A DNA stretch of 64,000 bases from Pardosa pseudoannulata (taxonomy: Eukaryota; Arthropoda; Arachnida; Araneae; Lycosidae), in NCBI GenBank assembly GCA_032207245.1, contig CM063498.1:57871940-57935939 (forward strand). The letters run 5' to 3'. This document shows, piece after piece, positions 33,180 to 44,402 of this stretch (positions within the stretch are counted from its first letter, which is position 1; each line of letters begins with the position of its first letter). The notes below the pieces were generated by a model, which had not been told where the DNA came from, ran no database searches, and saw nothing but the letters and a program-made list of their open reading frames with translations. The position numbers and the translations under genes are program-made.

Positions 33180-33838
33180 CCCATTAAAATATCAATACCA
33201 AATGGTTTAAGATGCTGATTAATACAACATAATTTAAATTTACATTTTAATTGTTGAAAACCTTTTTCACAACAATGAATAAAAAAATCAACACTATTTC
33301 ATAAACTTTTTGACTGGGTGTCCGTCCTTAAATCTGGCTTTAATTGTAGAAGATGAAATTGAAGAACGATAACGGAAAAGCTGTAAACATACTAAGGCTA
33401 AGTCTCACGATTATGTAAATAGTTGCAGTATACTAATTGCAGTGGTAAATAATCTCCATTAGTTTTAGCCCTAGTGATTGGTTCTAAATCCGATATTTTT
33501 GAATCGCTATTTTAATGGAAAAATTATGCAAACACTCATTTGGAGGGCAAAAAATCGATCAATGAGTCTGGCTCACTTGAGATAATGTTACGGGTTGTTA
33601 AATTCTATCTGAACAGAGCGAAGAATCTGTATAAAGGAGCATTTTATATTAATTACTGTTTAAGTATTAGCTTACTTAAATGTTTAACGTGTGAGTTCTA
33701 AAAAAGTTTAATTTTAAAGTTATTAGTACATTCACTTTTGAATGACATTGAAAACGTCAAACTGTCGTGCAGTATCATGGAAATTTATGTACCCTGAATA
33801 ATGTTTGAGGAGGGTTTTATAACTTCTAAAAATATGTA
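33180..33838. other. AT-rich DNA, nothing recognised
   Basis: No features seen. Confidence 0.4.
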
Positions 33839-33839
33839 T

Positions 33840-34097
33840 TGTAGCGACAGGCGAGTAACAGTGAACGGCCAGAGAGCGCCACCTAGGAAGAAAGTAAGTA
33901 GATTTGGGGAAACGTCGGAGGTGATTGTAGACTCCGGACGTGTAAGCGAGGCTCTTAGGATAGATACTTGAGTTGATATAATTGGTTACTGTAAATATTG
34001 TAATATTTGTATATATAATTGTCCAGTAGTAGTTTGTGTTCTGTCTTAAAATAAACCTTAATGTTGAAAATAAATCTACTGTTTGGATGTGAATTTA
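33840..34097 (+). repeat. Possible solo LTR
   Basis: Starts TGTAGCGACAGGCGAGTAAC, has a GC-richer U3-like half (GAGAGCGCCACCTAGG), then two polyadenylation-like signals (AAATAAACC, AAAATAAATC) and ends near TTATACA. The TG..CA layout and U3/R-like order fit a short LTR, but no 4-6 bp TSD is evident. The downstream 101-codon frame (34061-34366) has no known domain. Confidence 0.4.
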
Positions 34098-34620
34098 TAC
34101 AACGGCTCGGCGATCTTCACATGTATAATTTGAAAAAATGCTATTCCAAAAAAGAGAGATTGGGAGAAGTGAGAACAGGGATGGCAAACCTTATTCGATT
34201 AGTGTGCCAGTTAAATCAAGGTTTATTATTTTTAGGTGTCCAGTTTACCACTTGTAATATTTCTTTTAAAAATCATCTTCAAACCTTTATAAAAGATTTA
34301 AATTTTAAATTAATCTTTGTCCTCTTGTCAGAATGTGAGAATCAATGCTCTGAAAGTTCTATGTGATATTTATTTAAAAATTCAATTTATTTATGTTATA
34401 AAAGCCTCTCTTTAAGTCCGTTACAGTTAAATCACATTATCTTAATGAAGTAGACGATCGCGTTCACTGGTCCTCTGATTCCCAAAAAATCACTCTCCCA
34501 TATCTCGTAACACCAGTTTTGTTGCATACCAATAAGGTTCTAGTCATTCAAAGACGAGTACTAACTTCATATTCATATATAAGAAACAAAACCTCAAACT
34601 ATGCCATAATTTACAATTTA

Positions 34621-34680
34621 TGCTCGTTTATGCTTTATGCTCGTATTGCAAAAAATAGACCGTAGCACTCCAAACCAACC
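34621..34680 (+). repeat. 5'-truncated SINE tail with perfect 13-bp TSD
   Basis: Only about 60 bp of family 1 (CTCGTATTGC, TAGACCGTAGCACTCC, AAACCAACC) plus a short filler, flanked by AATTTACAATTTA at 34608-34620 and 34681-34693. The TSD defines it as a complete insertion event, not a decayed copy. Confidence 0.92.
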
Positions 34681-34880
34681 AATTTACAATTTACTTTAGG
34701 TTCTCTCTTTATAACTTATTCCACTGATGTTCTTTCCCAAAAAAAAGTCAGTATCTTCTGCAGGGACTTACATGGTGGAGGGAAGCACTAGTCACCTTTC
34801 TGTTTTACTGAATGTCATAATGGCGCTCATGCTCCTACTCTTTCATGAATCCCCCTGTGATAGCCGCTGCTCTTGGAGAT

Positions 34881-35690
34881 CAGAGTTGGAAAAAAATCAC
34901 GATTTTTTTAAAAAAATCAAAAAAATCAGATTTATTTGATTTAAATCAGATTTTTTCAATTTAAATCAGATTTATTTGATTTTTTTCTGAATTCTAATTC
35001 TAATTATTGTTGTTTTTATATTTTTTTGCAATATACATCGAATAGTTTGTTATAACTAACAACTGATCTATCTAGTATAATATACACACTGATTACCTAA
35101 AATTAAATACATAAATTTTAATCTAAATACAATTCATTATTTTGTAATTGGATGGTGCAAACTAAATAAAATGTAAATTTAAAGAACAAATTATTTATTA
35201 AAAAACAAAAAATTCACAATTATTTCAATATTTTTAAGCAACGAACAATGGATTTAACTGTTTCAATAAAAACACTAGTTTCGATGTCGTATCCACTCCT
35301 AATTGGTTACAAAGGCTAGAATGAACAATACCAAAAGTAGAAAACTGTCTTTCCATTCTAGCAGATAAAGTGACGGCAGTTGTTATTTGGTAGACAAACT
35401 GGATTTCAAGTTCTGTAATACTCTCTTTACCCCCCCCCATTACATAAAATAAATTCCACTAGTCATAACTAGTCATTGTACCTACCCCTACTACATACTT
35501 TCTGATAACAACCCCTAAATTCTTAGAAAATATACTATTTACACTTATTTACTTCTTGGTATTTCTGTGTTGACTGATTTCCAATTCTCCTGTCTATCGA
35601 ATGTAGGTTTTAAGAGATGTGAAAAAAAAAATGATTTAAATCAATGATTTTTTTTTTAAAAATCAACTGATTTAAATCATGCCAACCCTG
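34881..35690 (-). mobile_element. hAT-like element with perfect 8-bp TSD, copy 2
   Basis: 810 bp, ends CAGAGTTGGAAAAAAATCAC and TTAAATCATGCCAACCCTG, flanked by TTGGAGAT at 34873-34880 and 35691-35698. Same family as 29011-30226 (ATTTAAATCA-rich ends). It retains part of a transposase (35234-35440, minus strand). Confidence 0.95.
35234..35440 (-). pseudogene. hAT transposase C-terminal (dimerisation) remnant
   Basis: The minus-strand frame contains SARMERQFSTFGIVHSSLCN followed by QLGVDTTSKLVFLLKQLN, which matches the layout of the hAT C-terminal dimerisation region (S....ER.FS..G.....R..L......L....). It lies inside the 8-bp-TSD element 34881-35690, which confirms the context. The BED finger and RNase-H-like catalytic parts are missing. 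This 68-codon remnant is the best evidence that the ATTTAAATCA-type MITE derives from an autonomous hAT element. Confidence 0.8.
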
Positions 35691-35818
35691 TTGGAGATAG
35701 GTTCTTTTTTTAGTTAAGTTTTTAAGTGGTGTTTTCAGTTTGGAGGAAAAACAGTATGGTTGGCTAATATATACCAGAAGTAACAAAGTATGAAGGTTGA
35801 TGCCAAGGATAGAGAGTA

Positions 35819-35988
35819 GGTTTGGAACCCTACGGTCTACTTTTTTGCAACATGAGGGCTAATGAGACCGGGAACTACAGTTTAAAACCGAATCCGAACG
35901 ACTACGAACATTAATGCCACAGTGGGATTCGAACCAATGAACTCCGGTACCGAAGTCCAGCACCCTAACCATTTGGTCATCGTTCGGC
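35819..35988 (-). repeat. tRNA-derived SINE, family 1
   Basis: Minus-oriented full-length copy (GTTTGGAACCCTACGGTCTA at left; head complement ..CATTTGGTCATCGTTCGGC at right). B box complement GGGATTCGAACC intact. No clear TSD. Confidence 0.92.
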
Positions 35989-36027
35989 GATGTTTTCAAT
36001 GAATATAAGTGAATAAAAATAATTTAA

Positions 36028-36383
36028 CGCTTTAATGCCTGGCGTATCTTTCTAGATGCCACTAAAATAGCTTGTAGATGTTTTTTTATTGTTTCTTAGA
36101 ATGAGTTTTACTTTTTGACAATAGATAGACAGCAATCTTATAGATAACCTATAAAATTTTCAAGTAATTTCTATTATTTATAAATTTTCGATTCGAATCG
36201 ACACTTTGTGGTTTTTTGAACCACACATAAATTTACTTTTTCGGTAGGTACATAGACTGAAATCATGACAAAATTGCTTTATCTATTATAAAACTCCTTT
36301 TTACAGTACTTATTTTACATATAATACCAAATAAATTTTTTGTCACAAAGGTTTTCCTTTTTATAAATGGCATCCTATGATGT
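36028..36383. mobile_element. TTAA-flanked piggyBac-like MITE
   Basis: 356 bp between TTAA at 36024-36027 and 36384-36387. Ends CGCTTTAATGCCTGGCG and, inward from the right, ACATCATAGGATGCCAT are weakly inverted. Related to 6001-6385. Non-coding. Confidence 0.55.
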
Positions 36384-36528
36384 TTAATACGATAGCTGAT
36401 CACTAATGTGACGTTTTGTGGTATTCAAAGTTGTTTAAACTTCATATCTATTTCATTCTGCACAGTTGATAATAACTTAAGATATGCATCAATATGTAAC
36501 AGGCAGAAATAACTCAGACATTAAAATC

Positions 36529-37161
36529 GAGGGCCGTAACTAGGGCGTAGCAAAGGTAGCACCTGCCACGGGCGCATCAATCTTAGGGGCGTCGCACCGT
36601 GAGGAAAGTAGGGTCCGAAATAGGACTATTCGCCCCGAGTAGAAATAAAGAAAAGGGGAAAAAGGATTTAATCTTATTAAAAATCTATTTTTATGAATTT
36701 TCTCAACCTTTAAAATGCTTCTAGAGTCTAAACTTGTTATAGTCTTACAAAATATTTACCAAACGCCCCTATTATGCTTTAATATAAATCCAGGTATTCG
36801 TTGTAAATTTTGAATTTATTAAAGTTCTTAAAACTAAATTTAAATTTAGAAATTCACCACTTTTTTATGAAAATTCAACTTTTATATAAAAAATATTTCC
36901 CTCAAATAAATTATTCCCTGTATCAGCAAAGTAATATCTCCAAAGTATTAAAAAATATTTTTAAATATTAATAAGGTAAGAATAGGAAAAAGAATTAAAA
37001 ATAAATATACTAGGCACATTTTAAGAATTAACAAAATATTTTCAGTTTATTATGAATATATGATATAGAAAAAAATTTATATTTTCTCAATATATTTGGT
37101 GGTAGGGGCGCAGACCAGTTTTTTTTTGCCACGGGAGCTAAAGGACCTAGTTACGGCTGTG
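36529..37161. mobile_element. hAT-like MITE with perfect 8-bp TSD
   Basis: 633 bp, left GAGGGCCGTAACTAGGGC and right CCTAGTTACGGCTGTG are inverted, flanked by TTAAAATC at 36521-36528 and 37162-37169. Interior AT-rich, no transposase frame. A different family from 29011/34881. Confidence 0.92.
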
Positions 37162-37169
37162 TTAAAATC

Positions 37170-38358
37170 TGTCTAGTCCCACATGGTAGCACGCGTGCCA
37201 TAGGCTAGCCATCTCTGAATTAGAATATCAGAAAGGAAAAATGCGTATATCAACATATTTTGAATATTGCGCAATATGCATATAACTTTTAAAAATATGA
37301 ATAATTTTATCGCTTTCGATACGTTAAAAAAAGCATATTTAAAGCAATGGAATGCTTTTAAATATCAGTTTGTTATATTAATGACCATGTAATATGTGCT
37401 AATAAAGGAATAACAACCCATTATCTAGTGAAAATTAACGTAACCGAAATTTGGAAATAGCAAAAATGCAACCCGCATTCGTATCCATAATAAATAAAGG
37501 AAATGCATTAAACAATTGTTTTTTACCTTGACAGAGTAAAAACAAAGTATATGCAAACGTATACAAAGTATATGCATAATGTATTGTATTAATTAATTAC
37601 ACGTATATCATAAATTTTAAAGGTCAAATTTAGATAATTATAAATGTGCTTAGTTTTCTTTTCTAATCCTCAAGGAGATCTCAGTTAAAACGTTTCTTAA
37701 AGAATTATGTATCATAAGTTTACAAGTTTTTATTGAATTCCATATTTCTTTCCCTTTTGCACTCTAGACTGCAAAATAAAGTTCACAATAAATAATATGC
37801 AAAAGATTAACCACTATTATTATCTTTCACGCAGTTTTTTGACATGTCAAGGGAAAAACTTTATGATCCGTTAGCGATTTTTGCTGCACCAAATTTATCA
37901 TTGTAAATTTAATAATGCTATGAAAAATTTTCTGAATTATTTTATACTCAAAAGGCGAAACCTACTCCCCTCCACCCTTTTGCGAAAATATGAATATTTT
38001 GCATTTTGTTTAGAATTCTGGAACTCACTATTTTGGGGCACCAAGGGCCATCGCTGATAATATTTAAATTCGCAAGTGGTATTTTTATCCTTAACACTGG
38101 CTGACAGATAGTATAATAAGAAAGAAGAGGAGAGAAGGGGAAAGAGGACAGTGAAAACACTAATAAAATAAAATACAGTTAGATAGGCAGAGATATTTAC
38201 AATGATCAAATAGTTAATGAGGGCGAATACCCTCGTGTTGTACCGTAGTAGCCTAAGGGCACCTATGATACTCCAGAGGGTCGTAATCCGGAATATTATA
38301 TATTTCTTCATTTTGTATATGATTAATTCTGTCAAAAAATTTTATGGCTAGTATTTTT
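37170..38358. other. AT-rich DNA, nothing assigned
   Basis: A 132-codon minus-strand frame (37937-38335) is hydrophobic and low-complexity in its middle and shows no domain. It lies directly downstream of the Jockey remnant and could include its 3' UTR. Confidence 0.35.
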
Positions 38359-38626
38359 TTATGTATTGTGAGACTTCGGGGAGCTCTTACAATCTTCCCT
38401 TATGGATTCTATATTTAAGTTGGAGTGAATGATGTCGTTAGCGCAGATAGCGATTGCCCCAACTATTGAACTAAGAGTTTTGTTTTGAACAGTTTATATC
38501 CTCTGGATCTGTGTGCTGGATGCAGATCCCCAGACCGAGACTGCGTAGAAAAGAATGGGCCTTAAAACCGTCTTATATAAGAGCAATTTATTACCCATTC
38601 CCATCTTTCTATCTTTACACAAAGCA
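38359..38626 (-). pseudogene. Jockey-type LINE reverse transcriptase C-terminal remnant
   Basis: The minus strand reads NKLLLYKTVLRPILFYAV, SVWGSASSTQIQRI, stop, TVQNKTLSSIVGA and NDIIHSNLNIESIRED before a terminal stop. LLYKTVLRPI..YA..VWG.A followed by QNK.L..I.GA and NDIIH.DL.I is the standard end of Jockey-clade RT proteins. One internal stop (TAA after QRI) is visible. The upstream RT core is absent. No TSD identified. At its left coding edge (38625) the sequence CAGCGGTTTCCCACCTTT resembles a hAT terminus and may mark what truncated it. Confidence 0.75.
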
Positions 38627-38776
38627 GCGGTTTCCCACCTTTACGCTACAAAGCTCCCCCTTCTAATTTTTTTCTTTTCCGCGCCTCCCTAACTTTTATT
38701 TTTAACAGCTACAATATTTCTCAGATATTTTAAAAATACTAACTTTATTACAAAATATTTACTCAAACTTATAGTT

Positions 38777-38935
38777 TGGTTTGGTTTTGGTTTTGGAACG
38801 CTACGGTCTACTTTTCACAACACGAGGGCTAATGAGACCAGGACCTACAGCTTAAAGCCGATTTCGAACGGCTACGAACATCCATACCAAAGTGGGATTC
38901 GAACCACGCCCTAACCAATCGGCCATCGTTCGGCG
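38777..38935 (-). repeat. tRNA-derived SINE, family 1, with internal deletion
   Basis: Minus-oriented; tail complement GGTTTGGTTTTGG at the left, head complement CAATCGGCCATCGTTCGGC at the right. About 25 bp between the B and A boxes is missing. Probable 8-bp TSD TTATAGTT (38769-38776; 38940-38947). Confidence 0.9.
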
Positions 38936-38947
38936 AATATTATAGTT

Positions 38948-39817
38948 AACAGTATAACAACAAGGTTTTGTTATAACAAACACATGTAAATTTATCTTTA
39001 TATATTAAATTGCACATTATATTAATTATAAAACTAAATTTTATATAAAAGCTAACTGGGAAAGGCTTAAATGTGTATAACTCGTTATTGTTTATGGAAC
39101 TAGAGGTTGTTTTTGTGCATTACCGAAATAGAACGTTTTTAAAGGCGCCATTTTTAAAACACTTCATTCCGGATAATTTTTATATAGAAATTAATTTGTA
39201 TGCATAAAAATGTATGACAAAATAATTAACATTCATTAACTGGATGTTTTATTGTTACGCTATGATAGGAAATGTTGTTTATGTATAGATATTAATGTAT
39301 AAAAATATTTTTATTGAAGTTTTTCACACCTCGTGTATTAAAAAAAAAATCTTTAAAAGAAATTATACTTGGTGATATCGTGACAAATTTTCTAGAATGC
39401 TACATTTCTACTTTTAAAAAAAAAATTTAGAAAAATGTATTAATTCTAAAATATGTGGGAAAAATTTCAGTACGTTCTTTTACAAATAAGAATATTTAAG
39501 AGACATAAATTAAAAAAAAAAGAAGAAGAAGAATGGAAAGAAAGGACAAGATAGCATTTTAGAGAGTTAATTATTCTGTTATGTGATTTAATTAAAAAAA
39601 AAAATTCTTATGCGAAATGTCCGAGAATTTTTTTTTTTTTTTTGGGGGGGGGAGGCATAGGTTAACACTGAGTGAAAGGATTCCAATAGTGCAGGTACAG
39701 ATAAACCGTAAGTTTGGATATTTTAATTTTAGTAAGAATTTTCAAAAGTTAATTATTGAAGCAGATTTGTGCTGCAGTTGCAAAAGCATTTTCCATTTCT
39801 AATCATTCCAGTTTTCA
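38948..39817. other. AT-rich DNA, nothing recognised
   Basis: Homopolymer T16G9 near 39628. No coding signal. Confidence 0.4.
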
Positions 39818-39818
39818 G

Positions 39819-39981
39819 GCCGAACGATGGCCGAATGGTTAGGGCGGTGATCAGTGGGTTCGAATCCCACTGTGGTTGTTCCCAGCCGTTCGGAATCGGT
39901 TTCAAACAGTAGTTTCCGGTCTCATTAGCCCTCCTGGTACAAAAAAAAAAGTAGACAGTAACGCTCCAAATCAAATCAAAT
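39819..39981 (+). repeat. tRNA-derived SINE, family 1, with internal deletion
   Basis: Head GCCGAACGATGGCCGAATGG, shortened A-to-B spacer, B box GGGTTCGAATCCCAC, body GCCGTTCGGAATCGGTTT, tail CTCCAAATCAAATCAAATTA. The spacer deletion resembles that of the copy at 38777 and removes the tRNA anticodon-arm equivalent. Confidence 0.9.
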
Positions 39982-40875
39982 TAAAACATAACCAGTTACC
40001 CAGCCGATTTTTCACTAAGTGTTATTTCACAAATGGATCGATATACAATAATATCGCAATTAAAAGGATTTACGAAATAAGCATGAGAGTAGCTCCAAAC
40101 TGGACGGCGAAGATGGGCTTTTGCCGTTACACCATTATAATCAAATTCTTAGGAATTTTGTATTCATGCAGGGAAGGTAAGGCATAAAAATTCGCAGGTC
40201 TGAACGAAAGACAGCAGGGTTCATTTTAATGATGAACACAAAATGCGTGTCATTCAATTGACTTAATATACCGGTTAAAAAAATTTATTGGCCTAAAGCA
40301 CAGCCTCTAGAATGATGCTTTTAAAAAATATTCTTCGTTTGACCCTGACATTCCTTGATGCAGCACATGACATGTTATAGCATTTCTTCATATTAATTAT
40401 CATATTAATGAAATGCGTTTCAAAATAATTCAGAAAAAAAAGAGAAAATGCCATGGAAGAATCACTAGACTGGAAATGATGTGAAATGCCACAGGGAGAA
40501 ATAGTTTTAAAGCCTTTAGGCTGGTGGGTTTCTGAGTTTTGGTTGCAACAGTGAATAATAATTCACGTCACAAAATTCTTCTAACGATATAACTGTTGGT
40601 AAATTACTAAGGTACGTGTAAAACATATATACACAAACTAGGAAGAAATTTCAGGAATGGGGGATCAAGTTTTATATTCCTTTGTAATAATTTCACTATT
40701 TAATAAACCTATTAATTTAACACAACATTCCACAAAAATAAATTCTTTGTATACCAATTAACTGTTCCTTCTATTCAGAAAATTAAAATGTTATATTTGC
40801 GAATAAAAACAAAACCAATAAAAATAAAACAGGCGTAACTACATACGTGAAATACTAAAATTCAGCAACGACATA
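39982..40875. other. AT-rich DNA, nothing recognised
   Basis: No convincing frame or repeat boundary. Confidence 0.4.
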
Positions 40876-41955
40876 TCTATATATATAAAAATGAATTTGT
40901 GTCTGTCTGTCTGTACTCGATAGACTCAAAAACCATGCATCCAATCGCCGTGAAAATTTGGGAAATTCTTAGGTATATCCCTGGGAAGGTTTTTGTAAAT
41001 TTTTAACGTTCGAAATCCATTCCTTCCCCCTTTTTCGAGCATTTCATGTCATTATTCCAAGCATTATTTTCCCCAGTTAAACGCAAACGATTAATTTTTT
41101 TAATTTATCGCATCATAACTAAGGGAAAGAAGCAATATTTCTAGTAATGTGACGTCATCCCAGGCAGGAGATTTTACTCTCATGCTTTTCAATTTATCGC
41201 ATAATAAATGGGTGCAAACGATATTTTTTTATCATTATGACGTCATTCTTCTAAATATCTGATTTATTCTTTTCTTATTTTATATTATTTAAACATCGTC
41301 TGCGTTGTATCAATTCGATTTGACTTGGAAATTTAGATATATAGCGATTAACTTTCATTTCTATGTGACCCAAATTATAGCATTTTTATATAAAAACTCA
41401 TTTTAAATTTAATTCTTGGTTAATTTTTACGTTACAATGAAATGTTTATCAACAATATTTTAACAACAAAAATACTCTCATGGACAAGTAAAACCTATCA
41501 TTTTATATAGTTATCTTTATATTCATATGGTTGTCAATATGAATGTGTGTTTCTGTTTCACACAAAATCATGTGGTTTGTCATAAATTTCCTTAGTTTGG
41601 GACAACATTTGTTTATACCACCCAAATTAGCACTGTTGCTATCAAAACCTCTTCCTTATCTAATATGGCAAGATCTGTTAATTTTTCTAATAAACGTACA
41701 GTAATAATACAGTAATGTAATTTAGGGTTAAACTTATATGTTACCATAAAAAAGTTTGAGCAAATTTAATATAAGACACAAATTCGATTTAAAAAACTGA
41801 ATAATCTCATAATACCCTTATGATAGAAATATATATATATGCCAATGACTGAAACTGAACTGTGACGAATTTAGAGAGTTATTCACGAAAAAAAAATCTT
41901 TGTTTAAAAGCAATATATTAAGTTCACCGTAGCGAAGCACGGGCACACTTGCTAG
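40876..41955 (+). mobile_element. Non-autonomous Helitron, copy 3
   Basis: Starts TCTATATATATAAAAATG with a GTCTGTCTGTCTGT block, ends CACCGTAGCGAAGCACGGGC (hairpin) then ACACTTGCTAG. Inserted between A (40875) and T (41956), the Helitron target. 1,080 bp, no Rep/helicase. Shares internal blocks (AACGTTCGAAATCCATTCC, ATGTCATTATTCCAAGC, GTGACGTCAT) with the two minus-oriented copies. Confidence 0.9.
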
Positions 41956-41956
41956 T

Positions 41957-43475
41957 TATCAATAACATTTCACATTAAAATATTTTTTCTGCTCCCCGCA
42001 ATATAGACATGTAGTTTTTGAATACTAAATTCATAACACTGCAATGACTGATGTGCAATTCAAGAACAAAAAATACAAACATCAAAAACAAAATTATTTT
42101 TTAAAGTATATACAAACATTTTGTAGACATAGTAATGAGTGTGAAAATTTAGGGAAGGGAGAGGTGTTCCTTGACAAAAAAGTTGGAAGTATTTCCCTTT
42201 TTTAAACTTTTAAATCAAATTTTTTCATTCGAGTTTTTTCTAGTAGTAATTGATAGTAGTTGCAACTTATAGCAAAATTTTTAAAAAGTATTACAACCGT
42301 GAAATACACTGCAACTTTTATTTTCTTCTTCGATTTAATACAGAATATGAAAATCGAACACATACTGTGATCAATGTAATAACTCGAAAATATTTTCTAA
42401 GCATCTCTATATAACTGAAAAAACGAAACAAAAAGGAAACAAAAGTATCGTCAGCAGGAAAGTGCTTCAGGTTTTTACTACCAAGGTTTTGTTATCACAA
42501 AGAATACATGATAAATAGTTGCATAAAGAAATTATTGTGATACTTTCTCTTTAAGAATAGAAATAAAGAGGTAAGAAGAAATACATTCAAACTCCGGTTA
42601 TATTCTTTTTGTAATCAGTTTTAATTGTAGAAAAAAAAATTTTTACAGTTATAATATCTTACATTAAATAGGGTGTATTTTAAATTAATCTAAATACAAC
42701 AGTTTATAATTATACTAAGATATATAATTATCTTTTTTTAATGTACCTTAAAATAACTACATAGATATGGAAATATATTGAAACAATTCTTAATAGCTTC
42801 TTGAATATAGAAAAGAAATAAATAAAATAAAAATACATGAATTGTTATAAACGTATAAAATACTATAGTAGAGATTACTGCAAAAAGTGATTCAAGTTTG
42901 TACAGTTTATCTTTTATATAAAATACACATATGAATACAGTAATATAAAAAGAATAAAAATGGTCATTTTTCTTAGAAATAAATTTCCAAAATTAAATCT
43001 ATATTGATTATTTTATAGGATTTTTTAGGATACCTATTGATTATTTTATAGATTTGATAACAGATTATAAACCAACGAAAATCAGATTTAATGGAAATAA
43101 GATTTACAGAATTTTAGAACTGAAAGTTTCGGTGCTTGTGAGATTGAAATTAATATCCAGAGATAGCAAAATTTGACTTAATCAACTTTTTGTTATTTGT
43201 TGATTTTTTGTAATCACTAATCATTCTCTATTTTAATATTTTATAATCTATTCAAAATACAAATACTTCAATTTGCACGTCAACATTTAAAATTTCTATT
43301 CGGAAAAACAGTATTAATAATGCAAAAAATATGAATTTCTACATATTCTGAAATTAATACACTTTTTTAGTTTATATATATAAATCGAATGTCTGATAAT
43401 ATCTGGGAAAATAATGAATGAATGAATGAAACACATTTCTTTTGGCGCGCAAGGAAACAAGTAGTGTTTACTTAC
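41957..43475. other. AT-rich DNA; possible first intron of the exon at 43476
   Basis: No downstream minus-strand exon recognised. If the exon model is right this is intronic. Confidence 0.35.
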
Positions 43476-43626
43476 CTCTAACCGCTGGCGTATCTAAACC
43501 AAACAGACGAATATACAGCTCCAATACGGAGAGAGGTGTTAGCCGTAACTCTTTCTCCTTTGAACACAATCTCGTATCTAACACCACCTGTTCGGTGATA
43601 GACATCTGTGCTTGATTGTCGCGCAT
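43476..43626 (-). CDS. Probable first coding exon of an unidentified gene
   Basis: Minus-strand open frame reaching the sequence AGAG|GTAAGT, a perfect splice donor (exon ends at 43476). In-frame ATGs lie at 43626 (inside the NRF-1-like palindrome) and 43605; the second opens MSITEQVVLDTRLCSKEKEL, then RLTPLSVLELYIRLFGLDTP. From 43605 the coding part is 130 nt, ending in phase 1. The peptide is amphipathic and protein-like (LTPLSVLELYIRLFGL), but I recognise no family. The surrounding DNA is CpG-rich compared with the window. Introns and further exons should lie to the left, probably outside recognisable range. No downstream exon seen. Confidence 0.6.
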
Positions 43627-43631
43627 GCGCA
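43620..43631. promoter_or_regulatory. NRF-1-type palindrome in probable promoter
   Basis: CGCGCATGCGCA fits YGCGCAYGCGCR, the NRF-1 (ewg in insects) site common in TATA-less housekeeping promoters. It lies just upstream of the ATG at 43605 and in a CpG-rich stretch extending to about 44000. Confidence 0.6.
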
Positions 43632-44299
43632 GAAAGAAATTTTTAAAACTGGCGGCCGAGTTTGTTCTTTTCGTTTCGTTTTGTGTTTCCACGTTTTTGA
43701 CTCTTCATTCGCGCACCCAAGAGGTGTCCACCAGGTGGCGGAACTAACGAGATGCTTATCGACGCCTCAAATCGGCGCTTTCGTTTCTTGTTTTCCTCAC
43801 CCGCATCGCCACCCCACCACCCTCCCTGGACGAATTCGTTACTTTTTACGAGTTTGGTCATTCGTGTGGTGATGTGGAAGTATTTACGCGCATTGCTTTT
43901 TGGGTACAGTTCCGCTCTTCCAAGATATTTTCGGACAAGATCAGGCCGGGTCACTCAAAGTGTATTGGGTGATACGGTTGATATATAGTGGAACGTTCCT
44001 CCACTTCTGAGAACTGATTTCGATCTAGGAAGGAAGAGGAATGAAACGGAAATTTTATCTGAACCTTACAAATCAGTTAAGACATTCTCGACAGCAAGGG
44101 TGGGCACCCAACGCCCACAGACAGATTTTGGGCGGCTTGCCACACCCTTGTAAAATGGAAAAACTTTGCGTTTTGACTATCTTGTTATAAAAACTCATAA
44201 AGCGGGAACGGAAGGGCGTACAGGGCTGGAATCCCGTGGGGCTGAATTGGAGGCTGGCAGACGAAAGAAACATCTCCCTGTACACGCAGGGAACATTTT
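43632..44299. promoter_or_regulatory. CpG-richer 5' flank of the candidate gene
   Basis: Contains many CpGs and GC-rich segments (43640-43960) in contrast to AT-rich neighbours, consistent with a promoter/5' UTR. Overlapping open frames on both strands here are probably by-products of base composition. 44070-44290 is also less AT-rich but unassigned. Confidence 0.4.
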
Positions 44300-44340
44300 C
44301 ATATTTAATTGAAGGGAGATAAAATCTTCAATTAAATATG
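44300..44340. repeat. Perfect 15-bp inverted repeat (hairpin)
   Basis: CATATTTAATTGAAG (44300-44314) and CTTCAATTAAATATG (44326-44340) with an 11-nt loop. No uninterrupted T run follows, so not obviously a terminator; might be a small MITE core or cruciform. Confidence 0.7.
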
Positions 44341-44402
44341 ACAATAACGTTTGGAACAATGACCTAAAAAGGTTTGTATTTACATTTCAATATATCTTGA
44401 AA

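Noticed and set aside
37937..38335. 132-codon membrane-like protein
   Set aside because: Hydrophobicity follows AT-rich codons; low complexity, no family, next to a dead LINE.
43612..43988. Plus-strand frames (78-86 codons) over the CpG-rich segment
   Set aside because: No domain, no splice or Kozak support; better explained as the promoter/5' UTR of the minus-strand exon.
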